A stretch of 64,000 nucleotides of DNA, from NCBI GenBank assembly GCA_036925085.1, contig JAUPFP010000065.1:105001-169000 (forward strand), written 5' to 3'. How positions within the stretch are numbered: position 1 is the first letter of the stretch; each line of letters opens with the position of its first letter. This stretch comes from Brachycybe producta. Lineage: Eukaryota > Arthropoda > Diplopoda > Playtdesmida > Andrognathidae. Made by a program: the position numbers and the translations under genes. Shown here one piece after another: positions 32,944-44,103 of this stretch. Under the pieces are notes generated by a model. It was not told where the DNA came from. It saw only the letters and a program-made list of their open reading frames with translations, and ran no database searches.

Positions 32944-34716
32944 TCAGTTCGGTGGCGACCGGTGGCGGTTTAACGAGGATTTCTCCTCGTCCTCCACGAG
33001 TCGATAGTAGAACTGGCCATCATGAACGGTGGCCAGGTACTTACGACCCTCCAGCCAAACAGGTGCAATGCCAGCGGTTGGCTGGAGGTTCTGACTCTCG
33101 TCAGGTACCATTCTGGCAACTTGCCCTTTGGCCGCAGCCTTCGGACAATCCTTCCTCAGGTGACCCATCTGGTTACACCCGAAACAAGGACCTAGTCACC
33201 AGAGTGAATCTCCTGTACGGTCCGTACTTCGAGGCGTGGCTGCCGGCTGACCTCCACCAGAGCCTGCCGTCTTCTTCTTCTTGCCTCCGGTCTTGGCTCC
33301 TGCTTTGTCCGACTTGGACGGTGCAGCAGCCTTCGCACCCGTTTGGCTCGAAGATGAAGCCTTGGCAGAGCTCCCAGAGCTAGCCGTGGTTCCAGAGGAC
33401 AGAGCGTTAGCCCTGTCCTGGGGAACCTCTCTAGTACGGTTAGGTAATTTACCTACCAGAAGCAAATCGGCTTCAACCAGCCGTGCCTTTCGGGCATATG
33501 CTTCCACCGTACCGGCCTTGCAACCGATCAATTGATCAGTGATGGCCGTCAGGAGTTTCCGTTTGAAGCGAATGAGCCTGCAGCTCTCATCTTCGCCCGG
33601 AGACACTCGGTCGGACAGTTCCAAGAACCGCCAGTAGAATGCCTGCACAGACTCGGTAGCCCCCTGTTTCATCGATTCGAATTCGCCGAAACAGAGGCGA
33701 GCCTGGTTGCTGGTGCTGAAGCGGCTACACATAGCATCCTTCAGCTCAATCCAGGTCAGGTCTGGAAGAGTTTCCACCAAAGTGGCGTAGTACTCCTCTG
33801 CCGGACCGTCCAGCAGAAATGTAAAGAAACTGCATCGGGACTCGTCCGTCCAGTGCTGAGCTCGGGCTTTCGCTTCGAACTTGCAGAGAAAAGGCTTCAA
33901 GTCCTCTCTGCCGTCATAACGAGCAAAGGAGTGGACCGGGTTAAAGAGCCCGAACGCCTGAACCTCCGCTGGAACCGCTGGAGCAGGCGTCCAAGCAGCG
34001 GCACTAACCCTGCGAGGCTGCCTGCTCCGGTTCCCCGAAACGTCAGACACGGACTCAGCTTCCGAGGGGATCATCACCTGAACCCTCGGCTGCTGTCCGG
34101 GTGCAGGAGGAACTCCCCGGCCAATCCCCCGAGGAGATGGCCTGGGTGCTTCCCGCGGAGGTACCAACCGGGGTCGTACCAGTGGTTCCTCCCTCTGTGC
34201 GCCTTCACGCACGGGCGACAGTGAAAACCGAGGTGTCACGCTCGGCTCAACCATGGACCGGGACAGTCGTCCGTCCAAGCGAAGGACATCATCCCGTAGG
34301 CAATCTCAATGAGTTGCTGCTTGGAGAGCCCGGCCAAAAAGGCCCGGCCCTCACGTGCAGTCTCATCTGGAATTTCCACCATGTCCCTACGGGGCTGATC
34401 ACCACGTCCAACTGGACGGGCGACGGTGGAAACTTGGACAGTCGCCCGGGGCCGATCGTTCCTCCCGGTGAGATCACCATCGGACTCACTGTCTTCCAAC
34501 GGGTATTCTCCCGGAAGAACGTCTCGGCGGCGTTTCCGCACTGTGACCCAGTCCTCCGGGGAATCAGCGTCTACGCTACCGCTAGGTTCCTCTGTTTCCA
34601 AAGGATCCCCGCCTCCGCCCCCCAAGGGGACTGTCGACTACGCGGCCACATAACTCTAAACCCGCATCCGCACCAAGTTCCCGACCTCCCGTCGGGACTT
34701 TTGGGGCTGACTCCAT
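32944..34716 (-). pseudogene. copy B gag with CCHC zinc knuckle
   Basis: Structural polyprotein that binds element RNA. The likely ATG is at 34716 (MESAPKVPTGG, matching copy D MEQNPKLPTKG). Frameshifts lie at a G-run near 34620 and near 34278. The main domain (34278-33196) has FARYDGREDLKPFLCKFEAK, WTDESRCSFFTFLLDGPAEE and ESVQAFYWRFLELSDRV, the retrotransposon gag pattern, followed by a Lys/Ser/Ala-rich tail with GGKKKKTAG. After a short out-of-frame gap the zinc knuckle CFGCNQMGHLRKDCP appears (about 33185-33140). Many frame changes; not functional as it stands. Confidence 0.88.
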
Positions 34717-35305
34717 TTTTCACCGTAAATGAACGGTAAAATCTGGACGAAGCCACCAGATATCGGGTTTCCACCATCGAAAACGGTAAACTCACGGACA
34801 AAAGTCTGCAAAATACCGTAACGAACGGATGGAACCGTGCGAAACCGCGGTATCACGGACAAAAGTCCGTGTCCCACAGTAAGGAACGGTCAGAGTTTAC
34901 CTTTACCGGTTTCTACCGTGGTATAACGGACAAGAGTCCGTTTCCCACAGTGTACTTCTTGGTAGAAGACCTTTCACCACTTTCTACCACGGCCCAACGG
35001 ACAAAAGTTCGTACACCACGGTGTACTTGCGGTAAAACACCGTACACCACCGAAAACCACGGTACCACGGACCGTAGTCCGTGCCCCACAGTAATTTGAC
35101 AGGAAATTTACCGTTCACCACGGTACAACGGACCAAAGTCCGTTCCCCACGGTGAGCAACGGTAAATCGACGGTGAACCGGTGGTTTCCGCCGCTGTCTC
35201 ATGGACTAAAGTCCGCGCCCAGTGGCGTACTCACACCGCACGGTGATTCGACCGACTAAACGGTCGAATACACGGTAAATCACCGTGCGAGAGGCGGGGT
35301 ACAGA
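34717..35305 (-). repeat. copy B leader: seven hairpin repeats
   Basis: Between primer site and gag. Seven copies of ACGGACaaaAGTCCGT-like dyads at about 34797, 34855, 34926, 34995, 35066, 35128 and 35203, spaced 58-75 bp. Most are bracketed by CCACGGT/ACCGTGG so that each unit folds as a double-dyad stem. Spacer sequences are diverged while the dyads are kept. Confidence 0.85.
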
Positions 35306-35307
35306 TA

Positions 35308-35323
35308 CCCGGCGCCTCCACCA
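35308..35323 (-). other. copy B primer binding site
   Basis: Reads TGGTGGAGGCGCCGGG on the minus strand, two bases inside the 5' LTR. It is complementary to a tRNA 3' end CCCGGCGCCTCCACCA; metazoan tRNA-Ala ends in CCCGGCACCTCCACCA or close variants. tRNA identity is from family knowledge. Confidence 0.65.
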
Positions 35324-35325
35324 AT

Positions 35326-36080
35326 TGTAACGTCCCGCCGGACCGTTACAATACCCGGTAAGCAAAAACGCGAAGTCCCGTCCCCTTACGGGGACGGGAC
35401 CGTACCCGTAGCTGCCTCCACACGGTGTTCCCCTTGGGATGTGTCGGCTCCAGGAGCCACGCACGACGGACATGACGAGAAACCACGTCGCCACGCCGAA
35501 AATATCGCGGTAGAACACCGGTTCTACCGCGAGCCGACACGAGTTCCGGCCGGAAAAGGACGATAAAAGGACGGTGGTGATTTCCTCAACCGGTAACAGC
35601 ACCCCCTCGCGGTACTCCCCAAGAAATAGACACGACACAAAGTAAGATGATAAAAAGCGTATTTATTCACACTTACGACGTGTAGATCAGTATTTACACA
35701 CTTGGCTGGGAAATATCCCTCCAGCCAAGAGACGTATACAAAAACCAAGGCACAGTGGCCACCAAGCAAAAGATGAGGTAGATGATGTACCTGGACAATG
35801 GAGGTCCACTTGACCTCCATCCACAGGTCAGGTCTCCACACAAGCTCACAACCAACTGCCCAGATCCTGTGGTTGACTAGGCCACAGGAAACCTCCACGC
35901 AACTCCACCTGGAGGGGACAGAGGTGACATCTGACCTCTCACCCATAGACTTCATGGTGAGAGGTCTGCTGGCACCAAAATGGCGTCCGTCCCAACAGCC
36001 TACTGTAGCTGTCAGGCAGACCACCATAGGGAAATTCGTCTGCTCAATCAAAATTAAAATTTGAGCAGACCAGGTTGCCA
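35326..36080 (-). mobile_element. copy B 5' LTR (B/D subfamily)
   Basis: 755 bp. Minus strand starts TGGCAACCTGGTCTGCTCAA (expected TGTGGCAACC as in copy D; the outermost bases are eroded) and ends GTAACGGTCC..CGTTACA. The start contains a hairpin GTCTGCTCAA..TTGATTGAGCAGAC. AATAAA on the minus strand near 35663. The U3 differs completely from the C/E LTR although the coding regions are alike. Confidence 0.85.
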
Positions 36081-37249
36081 AAATATGCAGTCATAGAACC
36101 AATGATTTTATATGGAGCTGACCTTTCAGGTATAAGAGGAAAGGATTCTCGCATTAGTAGTAGATTAGATGCTGTTCAGAGACCCTTTCTTCTGGCTATT
36201 ACTAAGTCCTAGAAGACAACCTCTAACAAAGCTTTGCAAATTATGGCAAAATGTGCTCCAATCTGGCTGTTGGCTGAAGGCAGATACAACTTGGCCACTA
36301 AGCTCAGAAGATACGCTGAGGATATAGAAGCTCCCGTGGGCTACATAGCACAGAACATCCAGGGGCAACCACTAAATATGATATAGGAACTTGGGATGAA
36401 ACGTGCTTGGAATCAAGTGACCTGCAGTGCTTTACCGACGGGTCGAAAAGAGATGGAAGTGGGGTAAGCGGTAGGTATCTACCGGGATGGTATCATTATT
36501 AAGAAATGAAAAAATGTTCCAGCTTTTAAGCTGAGGACTTTGTCCTCAACATGGCAGGGGTTTTCTTATTGCAAATGTAGAGAGAAAAACATATAATCTC
36601 TATTGCATCTGACTCAAAAGCTGCCTTAACTTCAGTATCTAAAACGTTAAGAAATAGAGAATATGCATATCAAGCCCACCAAAAATAGACAAATTAAATA
36701 GAAGAGGTAGCAAATTCTCCCTATATTGGATGAAGGCCTGTGTAGGTTTCTGTGGTAACAAAACAGCAGATCACTATGCTAAGGCCAGTATGGGTAATGT
36801 GACCTGTTTAACTCTTAAAAAATCCTCGTCATGGTTTAAGTTAGCATCAAAAATAATTATTAGCAAGATGGAAGGAAGACTGGAGTCAGTCAACTAAAGG
36901 TAAAGAAACCTTCCAATTGGTTCCTGAACCTTCCATGGAGGGTTATATCTTCTCAGGCAGCATCACCCAACTTATGACTGGTCATGGAGCTTTCAGCAGG
37001 TATCTAGACCGCTTTAATCTGCTGAAAAATAGAGCTGAGAATATATGTAGGTGTTCCAGGGGTGAGGATACTGTCGATAATGTGCTATGGGAGTGCTCCC
37101 TGCCTAACAGAACCGAAGCCTGGGACGTGCTGAGAAATGAAATGATTAAACTCGGGTTTATCTGGCCATGTAGTAAAAACGAGTTGGTGAGCCTTCCCCT
37201 TATTTTAGGAATTCTGAGGTTCTGCAGAGATGATGAAATCGTTGTATAA
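36081..37249 (+). pseudogene. LINE ORF2, thumb, RNase H and C-terminal Cys module
   Basis: Continues the RT at the copy B insertion point: YAVIEPMILYGADLSG follows in frame once the insertion and duplicated bases are ignored. RLDAVQRPFLLAITKS and APIWLLAEGR are typical of the region before RNase H. CFTDGSKRDGSG (about 36427-36462) is the first RNase H block. The last 110 residues are open (36917-37249) and include ITQLMTGHGAFSRYL and a CRCSRGEDTVDNVLWEC module. Stop at 37247-37249. Confidence 0.85.
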
Positions 37250-37330
37250 TATCTCAATCTGATTCATGACTGCGTTTTTATGCCTCTGGCTTTTCCCAGT
37301 CATGTCCATACGATACTTACTTTCAAATAA

Positions 37331-38620
37331 ATAGATAAAAGAGTGAAAGGGATAAGTCCCTCAGCAGGTAATTAACTTTGTGTTATTTCGCCTTAAAGCC
37401 TTCAGGCGGGTGGGGCGTTCCTGTCATAACAGCAACTATCGCGAGAACTATCATCGTGAAAAAAGGTGCACTATTCGAATATCCCGGTTCTTCTTCATCG
37501 TATCGCTTTTAGCGCAGATGCTCTATAAAAGCCATCTGCAATTCTGGGTATTTTTGGAGACCACCTTTATCTCTAGTGTTTTTTCAGTGTGTTTTAATTG
37601 TCGTCTATTCTATTTATACTTATTTTCAAGGAACACAAATGAACAGTTTATTTAACATTTACTTTCTTGTTTTTACGATTTCTTCCAACATCACGGCAAT
37701 TTCTGGTAATGTTTCTCGCTCTGTTTTGTGACAAATCTAGGCCCCATATCTGACGATATGTTCTTTTATGTAAACTTGGCTTTAGGCGAACCATTATTTT
37801 AGGTCAAATACCACTTTAGGTCAAATGCTATTAGTTGAAACATTCTTTTATGTCAAATGCAACTTTATATTAAACAACTCAAGGTCAAACGCCCTTCAGT
37901 TCAAATTTTTCTTTAGGTCACAAGCTTTTTATTTCAAATTTGTTTTGAGGGCAAATAAATGTAGAGCAAATGTTTAAGACATGTGGATTTTTGGACAAAA
38001 GGCCCTTTAGGTGAAATGGTATTAGATCATATATTTTAGGTCAAATGAAGTGTGTTTTAGTGCAAGTGCCAAACGTGTCGATAGCTTCTTGCAAAATATG
38101 TACTTGTTTGTATAGATACAGTATATCGATATATAAAGCTATGAGGACGCGTCTTAATCCCCCTGACTTGCACGTGCAGGGTCATTCAGATGCATGTTCA
38201 GGGTCTTCACTTGTTGGGTCATAGGAAGTATTCTGCCGAATTTTGGTTCCTATAGGTGAAAGGGCATGAGAATGCATAGCGGACAAACAGATGGACAGAC
38301 AACCCACATCCAAAAATATAGAAAAGATATTTCATTTAATGTTTTAGTTGTCCCAAACACCGTGTGGTGTTTGTGTTCACTTACATTAATGTGTACCCAA
38401 ATATTTATGCAATTTTTTCTTAACAACAGGAAATATATAAAAATATAAATGGTTGTCCCAAGTTGTCCATTTTGAGAAGCTGTTGTCCCAACTACAAAAA
38501 AACTTTAATGCAATCTCAATGAGATAGCCTACACATTAATTACAGTACTCATTTTAACACATTTAGTAACACTTGTAATTTTAAATTTTTATTCCATTTA
38601 ATTTTTATATATTATAGTCT
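37331..38620. other. non-coding with AGGTCAAAT repeats
   Basis: At 37780-38050 units around TTTAGGTCAAATG recur about 10 times, a diverged relative of the GCAAAT array at 6228-7198. Remainder AT-rich, no gene seen. Confidence 0.55.
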
Positions 38621-38953
38621 ACTAGTGGGGTAACCCGTCATAAATGACGGGAGCAAAATTCACAGGCAATTGTGCGCATGCGCGTCGTTTTTTTTCTTTT
38701 TTTCCTCCTTTCATTTCAATTTCAGCCACCCCCTCCCACTTTCCCTCTCCACGTTTTTCTCTCCTACCTCCTCTACACTTTCCAACCTTTTCCCCCTCTC
38801 CAATTTAATATCATGGGGTTCTTGGATGGGACGAGTTCAACATATAGTTGACCTTGAGAAAAAAAAGCAGTTCATTTATTCAAATTTATATAAATTCCGA
38901 CACAGCGTTAGTTCCCTCACATACACACAGACCTGGGATATTATATATATAAT
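38621..38953 (+). repeat. dispersed repeat, copy 2
   Basis: ACTAGTGGGGTAACCCGTCATAAATGACGGG hairpin start, pyrimidine tract, ATCATGGGGTTCTTGG, ATATAGTTGACCTTGAG and TATATATA end. Collinear with 21627-22033; shorter in the pyrimidine tract. Confidence 0.8.
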
Positions 38954-39949
38954 TCTAAATTCTATGATATATCAAGTTAAATATACGTACTATATGTAGT
39001 AGAAATTGCTAACTTACGTCATCGTTTGTGAAGAATTGTAGAAATTCTGTTCATCAAATGTTAGTTCAGTATTGAATAGTAAAAGGTTCGTCATTACGCT
39101 GATTATAATAATAGCGATGGCCATCAAGCGGAGACCATATATAATAGCGAAAATAGCTCCAATGAACATCAAACACACATCTTTTAAAGATGAAAACTTG
39201 TACTATAATTATATAAAAAAATATTACAACTGAGGTATGTGTTATATCAAATTAAATTAAAAGTGTTACATACAAGTTGAAATACAGAAACTGGTTTTGT
39301 ACAATCCCCTTGCTGTCCTATAGAAGTGGCCCTATTATATATAAATGCATAAATTATTTTCATTTGACATTCACTGAGTATTATTGACGTTGTTTCAGTT
39401 TTTGAGTAATATTGACATAATATTGACAATGACATTGTTCAGTTTATTAAGTTCAATTTACAAATGTTATATGCATTTTCTTTATTATTCATGTTTCTTA
39501 AAAAAATTGACAGCTTAATTATTCCTTTTTAGGTAGACACTACCAAGCCTCAACTGCGAGGTCGTGGTTTAGATTTGTCTAGATGGACGTTCAGACTAAC
39601 AACAATAGTCCATACATAATCAATATGATGTGTTTTTGTTTAATGCGTGTAGGAAGCTCCCATGTAAAAGAAGTTAAAATTCACTTGGAGAAATTCATTG
39701 ACAAAAACAAATGTTTTTATATATGTATTTGAATAATAAAGGAGAACTTTTACACAAACCACTAGTGTAACATACAGTACTGTAAAACTGTAAAGGGTGT
39801 TCCTAGAGCTCAACAAACGTGTCGTTGAAAAGTGTTTCTGACATACAAATCAGAGTTTTATTTGTAATGTTAAGATACTCTAATCTGAGTATGGAATATT
39901 ATTCATGGTTTTTAAATGAAGGAGTCCCAATATATGGGACACCAATACC
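38954..39949. other. AT-rich, nothing recognised
   Basis: No conserved frame, no repeat termini. Confidence 0.5.
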
Positions 39950-41320
39950 ACTATTCAAATACGTCCTGCAGGAGGTCTGTGATGGCCTTCTGCTTCCTTA
40001 AAAAGGCGGTGCGGTCAGCAGAGGGCAGAGGTGTCGGCGGCACATGCGTGGACCTCTCAAAAGGGCGACCTGGAGGTGGCAGAGGAGGAGAGTGGCACTG
40101 AGCCAGATGTGTTGGGCACCAATATATGTGGCGATGGTTGCGGTCCAGCTGGATGTGCAGGTCCTGTGTTGGTGATGTGACTCCAAGGTTGAAGGCCGCA
40201 AGGTTGCAAGGCCGCATCTGGAGGAGATACATTGCTCCTGGTTACTTTTTCTGTCAGGCCGGCATCATGGTTGGGGCTGTGAGTTACGAGGCAGAGAGCG
40301 TTGTGGCTGTGGATGACGGAGAGAGCTATGGAGAAAGTGGTAGTCCTTATGGATCTGCTGAGGCTCCTTGGGGCGGGCCCCATTGGAAGCCTTGATGTCT
40401 TTAGGTCCGGGGACTATCACTACAGATGGCAGTTTGATAGGTGTCGTGGCAACCTCCTGGTCTGGTGGTGCGGCGCATCATGCTGCAGGTGGTGATGGAG
40501 AGGCGGTGGCATTATTGATAGCGTAGAAAGCACCGGAGAGTTGAGCAGCACAACATGTGTTAACCGGAGGCGTGACGAAAAGCAAGGAAGGCATAGACAG
40601 TGTGGATGATGATGCAGGTGGAGAACTTGAAAGCGGTGGCATCAGTGTAACAGGCGGTGTGGATTGTTTGGTCCCTTGGAGGTGGTCCTCAATCTGCAGG
40701 AGCTCTTTTTTCGGTAGTTGAAACATGCAGGGAAGCTCCAACTCGGCAAGGCGGGAGCAAACTGCACGCAGGTATGCTATGCTTTCCTCCCCGCGAATCT
40801 TGTCCTTATTGGCCTGACGTGCAGCAGCCTCTTGTTGGAGTTGGAGCTGTAGTCTTCAAGGGGGTGGGCATTGGTCCACCACCCCATGCTTTCCCCTTGG
40901 TGCAGGTCTACCAGGAATTGGCTTTCCAGGGGCAATACTATCATTGAACTCCTGGTTGACACCCCATGCCATCGTGTTGATGTCAATTTTATCTTCCCGC
41001 TCCTCCCAGTAGTGTTTAGACATCGTGACGTCGAAAAGAACGATACTATTCAGAGCATCAGGCTTCACCTCACATCTGATGTTGGCTGGGCATTTGAAGC
41101 TAGGTTAAGGCACTTCTTTCCGTGCTGGTTGAAGTTCTCCAGCTCGGAGTAGGTGTGGGGCCTTGATGGAGTGTCAGGTGATTTTCTCCTTGTAGTCGGC
41201 TCACTGGCGGGTCCCGCCACTCATTGCTTGCAGGTAGTAGGAGTTTGTGAGAGCAGTTCCGCGTTTCCCGCCATTCTACTCTCAATGTCATCATCGCTGG
41301 AGGAGGTAGAAGACATCCTT
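39950..41320 (-). pseudogene. decayed coding region, family unknown
   Basis: GC-rich block whose minus strand reads as protein in shifting frames: MSSTSSSDDDIESRMAGNAE near 41310, TYSELENFNQHGKKCLN near 41140, MSKHYWEEREDKIDINTMAW near 41020, QANKDKIRGEESIAYLRAVC near 40790 and a long Ser/Pro-rich tail (40740-40478). The acidic start and helical middle look like a structural or regulatory protein of a mobile element, but no diagnostic domain is present. Confidence 0.4.
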
Positions 41321-41339
41321 CTACTTCCTCTTTAGGATC

Positions 41340-42224
41340 ATCTATCTGACATAGTTCACGAGAAAGTTGTTACTTGTTGTTGTCCCGCCGGTGGTAGCTT
41401 CTTGATAATAGCAGAAATCAGCAACCAGTCACTCTGCTATTAAAAGAGGTGCAGAAAGTCTGGAAGTCTGGTGTGCACAGTTGGAATATAAACACAGAAA
41501 AAAAGTCTAATGACTCGAACGAGAGTCTAAAGATGTAGGCACAAAAGTCCGGAGAAGAAAAACTTTAAAACTGAAGAATTTGCAGAAGACTGAAAATGTG
41601 GATTTGGAAGGTCCAAAACTTTAAAACTGAGAACTTAAAAAAATAGAGGTGGATGATGGTCAGCAAGTGTTCTTTGAAGAATAAACAAGTTGAATTAAAT
41701 ATAATTGACCACATTTTTGGTCCTATTTTTATATATTTTTGGAGGAATTTAGAAGTTAGAAGTGCCAGCCCCTTTGGTCTGGGACCCCTTGCTCTAATTG
41801 GTTTTTCATACTCTTATTTATTGAGGGGGAGTTGTCCCACCGATATTGGATATCGAGAGGTGTTGATCCAATTCTTATTAGAGGCAGGTCCTTGTTTATC
41901 ATTTTTCCCCTTTTCTTAATTTCTTTTGGGAAAGAAAATATAGACTGGTCAATAAGGTCACTAATGTACCTCACTGTTTGTTATGATCTGGGGGGGGTTG
42001 ATTTCCAAAAAAATTTATTATTTAATTGAGAGTGACAGGTTCCGAATTTTTTATGATTTAATTGATGGGGTGCCATTCCTCAAAAAATATCTTCAGTTTT
42101 TATTCTTTTGTGTGTTTTTTTTTGATCTCCATGAGGTGTGCATTGATCTGACCCCCAGCTATAATGTTCTCTTTGAAATTTTTGTTTTCTCTCTGTCAAC
42201 TGTCGGGGTCACTGACGTCCATCC
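41340..42224. other. non-coding, nothing recognised
   Basis: AT-rich. Open frames at 41653-41919 and 41756-41974 overlap on opposite strands and show no family features. Confidence 0.45.
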
Positions 42225-42228
42225 ATAA

Positions 42229-42833
42229 TGTAACAACCCGACTTGGTCGCTACAATGACCCCGGTAAAACTTCTCCATCTTACCGGATCCTTGACTCCCT
42301 TGGGCCGAGGTCGAAGCGCAGACTGCCTGCTCTTGTCTGTCCGGTCCCTGGATGACGCTGGTCGGAAGTCTACCCACGCCGCAAGTTGCCGGACGAAAGA
42401 CTGACAAACACGACGTAGAATCCACGGTAGATTCCCGATGAATCCTACCGTGGAACCGCATGTGAAGAACCGGCCGACATGACAATAAACATGACGGAAA
42501 CAGGATGGTGGAACGATGTTGAAACCCCACCGGCAGCCCCCACCGGCAGCCCCCACCCTCCTCGTGGTAACTTCCCCTATTATAAGTATAAATAAAGACT
42601 AAAAAAGAATAAAAGATATAATTTATTCACAAAACAGACAATGAATAAATAGACACTCTATCAATGCAATAGTAAACCTCCTGGCTACTCCAGCCAGGAG
42701 AAGAGGTGGTTAGCACCCACACAACACAAAGAGATAAAAATAATGGTGGCCATCTTGGACGCCATTAATCCAGAGCACCAACAATCACATCCACACCTCA
42801 TTCAAGGGTTCTACACACTGCCCAGAATATAAT
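42229..42833 (-). repeat. copy C 3' LTR, U3 end missing
   Basis: Collinear with 51447-52052 (for example the GACTCCCTTGGGCCGAGGTC and CTCATTCAAGGGTTCTACAC blocks). A local tandem duplication ACCGGCAGCCCCC lies at about 42529-42557. Similarity ends abruptly at 42833; the first 165 or so U3 bases present in the 5' LTR are gone. Confidence 0.9.
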
Positions 42834-43990
42834 CTTCTGGCAGTCCTCCCCTGAGACTCCTGACCCTTCTTCCAATACCTGGACTTTCTCTTGTCCATTT
42901 CCTTCTACTTCTTCTTTTGGGAAGAAGGTTTACCATGCTTTGAGCCGGACGCACCTAAGCTCAAAGACTCACCGGGCCGGTCAGACTTAGGAGGGTGGTT
43001 AGCCCCCTTCGAGTGACCGGACTTCACAATGAAACCTTTCAAGCCAAAGCTGTACTCGCCTCTAAGTTGACTCCCGTAGCCGACTTGACAATTGAGGGCT
43101 TTCGTGCCGCCACGAATGCCCTCTTTCATTCCGGGGAATATTTACTTTCTCCGGTGCAAGGGTCCGCTAACCCTTGCCACCAACAGTTTTAGCTCCCGCA
43201 CCTTGGAAGCCTGCATCGCCCCCTCTGGGCGATACGCTGTTGGCCAGTGGCGTTGTGCCACTCGCAACAAGTGCGACATCATGTCCGACAGGAGGTTCCC
43301 CTGTCATGAGTGGATCCCGGACTTCAGTTCTCCACAGGGGCAGAAAATGAGAGGTCCGGGGCACAAACTCCTGTTGGCATTCAACCTGCTCCGCTCTCTT
43401 TATCCGAGCTTCGCACTTCGCCGCTTGAGCCATGTGGTACCGTGCCCGGTCCTCATAGCTCCACTTGCCTGCAGGGAAGCCGGCCCGGACCTCCACGTGA
43501 GGTCTTCACCTTTTTCCCTGCCAGATGACAGGGCACTGGTGGGGTGTAAGGGTGGGAACATTTCTGTCTCTGACCACCACCACCACTCACTGGAGTGCTC
43601 TTCCTTGGAGCGGATACTAAAGGCTGGTTGGCCTTTTTCTCCACTCTTTGGTCCTTCTTGGGAGTCCCAGACTGCCAGCTTGAACCACCAACCGCTATTT
43701 CGGGCGAACCCGTAACAGACGGTTGGCTAACAGGCCAGGCAGCCCCTGGGGCTCCCTCAGGATGAGCATGGGCATCAGCCGGAAGGCCTACTGCCGGCAT
43801 AAGTTCTGCCATGGCAGCTTCCCTCCTCTTAAGCTGAGCCTCTCTCTCAGTAAGAGCCCTCATCCGCGCAGCATACCTAGCAGCACCAGACTTCTTGGAT
43901 TTTGATCCGTCCTTACGGTACTGCTGGGCACCCTGCCTGGTGATGTGCACTCCGGAAACCTCCGTTGTGTTCATCCCAGCCTCCGTGTTT
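42834..43990 (-). pseudogene. copy C accessory ORF (coiled coil, Pro/Ala-rich, Lys tail)
   Basis: Follows pol. Reads through three frames (43974-43453, 43496-43167, 43129-42905). N-terminal part KKSGAARYAARMRALTEREA continues as a probable coiled coil, then a Pro/Ser/Ala-rich linker (SWQSGTPKKDQRVEKKANQP), a basic KKVKTSRGG, a second helical block YHMAQAAKCEARI, TGEPPVG, and a C-terminal KPSSQKKK. The same order occurs in copy E (62370-63460), showing the ORF belongs to the family. No transmembrane segment, so it is not an envelope. Function unknown; basic tails suggest nucleic-acid or nuclear interaction. Confidence 0.6.
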
Positions 43991-44103
43991 CTGACAAGGG
44001 TACATCCTAAAGAAGTATCCCTGCTTTACGCAGCCAGGCTAGCCAATTCTAGCCGGCTTTGGTCTGCCGGAGCTACGAGTTTCACTTTGGCAAACAAGGA
44101 TCC

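Larger units (their letters stand above)
28887..36080 (-). mobile_element. gypsy LTR retrotransposon, copy B
   Basis: 7.2-kb minus-strand element inserted in the LINE. From its 5' end: LTR (35326-36080), primer site, hairpin-repeat leader, gag, protease, RT/RNase H, integrase, then a short 3' LTR remnant (28887-29083). Left flank ACAT and right flank AAAT/ATAT suggest a slightly eroded 4-bp duplication. Removing the element and one duplicate joins the LINE frame exactly. Losses: roughly 450 bp of the RT N-terminal half, and everything between the pol C-terminus and the U5 part of the 3' LTR. Confidence 0.92.
25255..37330 (+). mobile_element. I/LOA-like LINE interrupted by two LTR-element insertions
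   Basis: A single plus-strand LINE whose parts are 25255-25945, 26647-28886 and 36081-37330. Order: ORF1 with three CCHC knuckles, endonuclease, RT, RNase H and a Cys-rich C-terminus, then AATAAA near 37326. Elements combining AP endonuclease, RT and RNase H belong to the I, LOA or related groups; exact clade unresolved. It is heavily decayed with many stops. A solo LTR (25946-26646) and gypsy copy B (28887-36080) inserted into it, so it is older than both. Confidence 0.85.
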
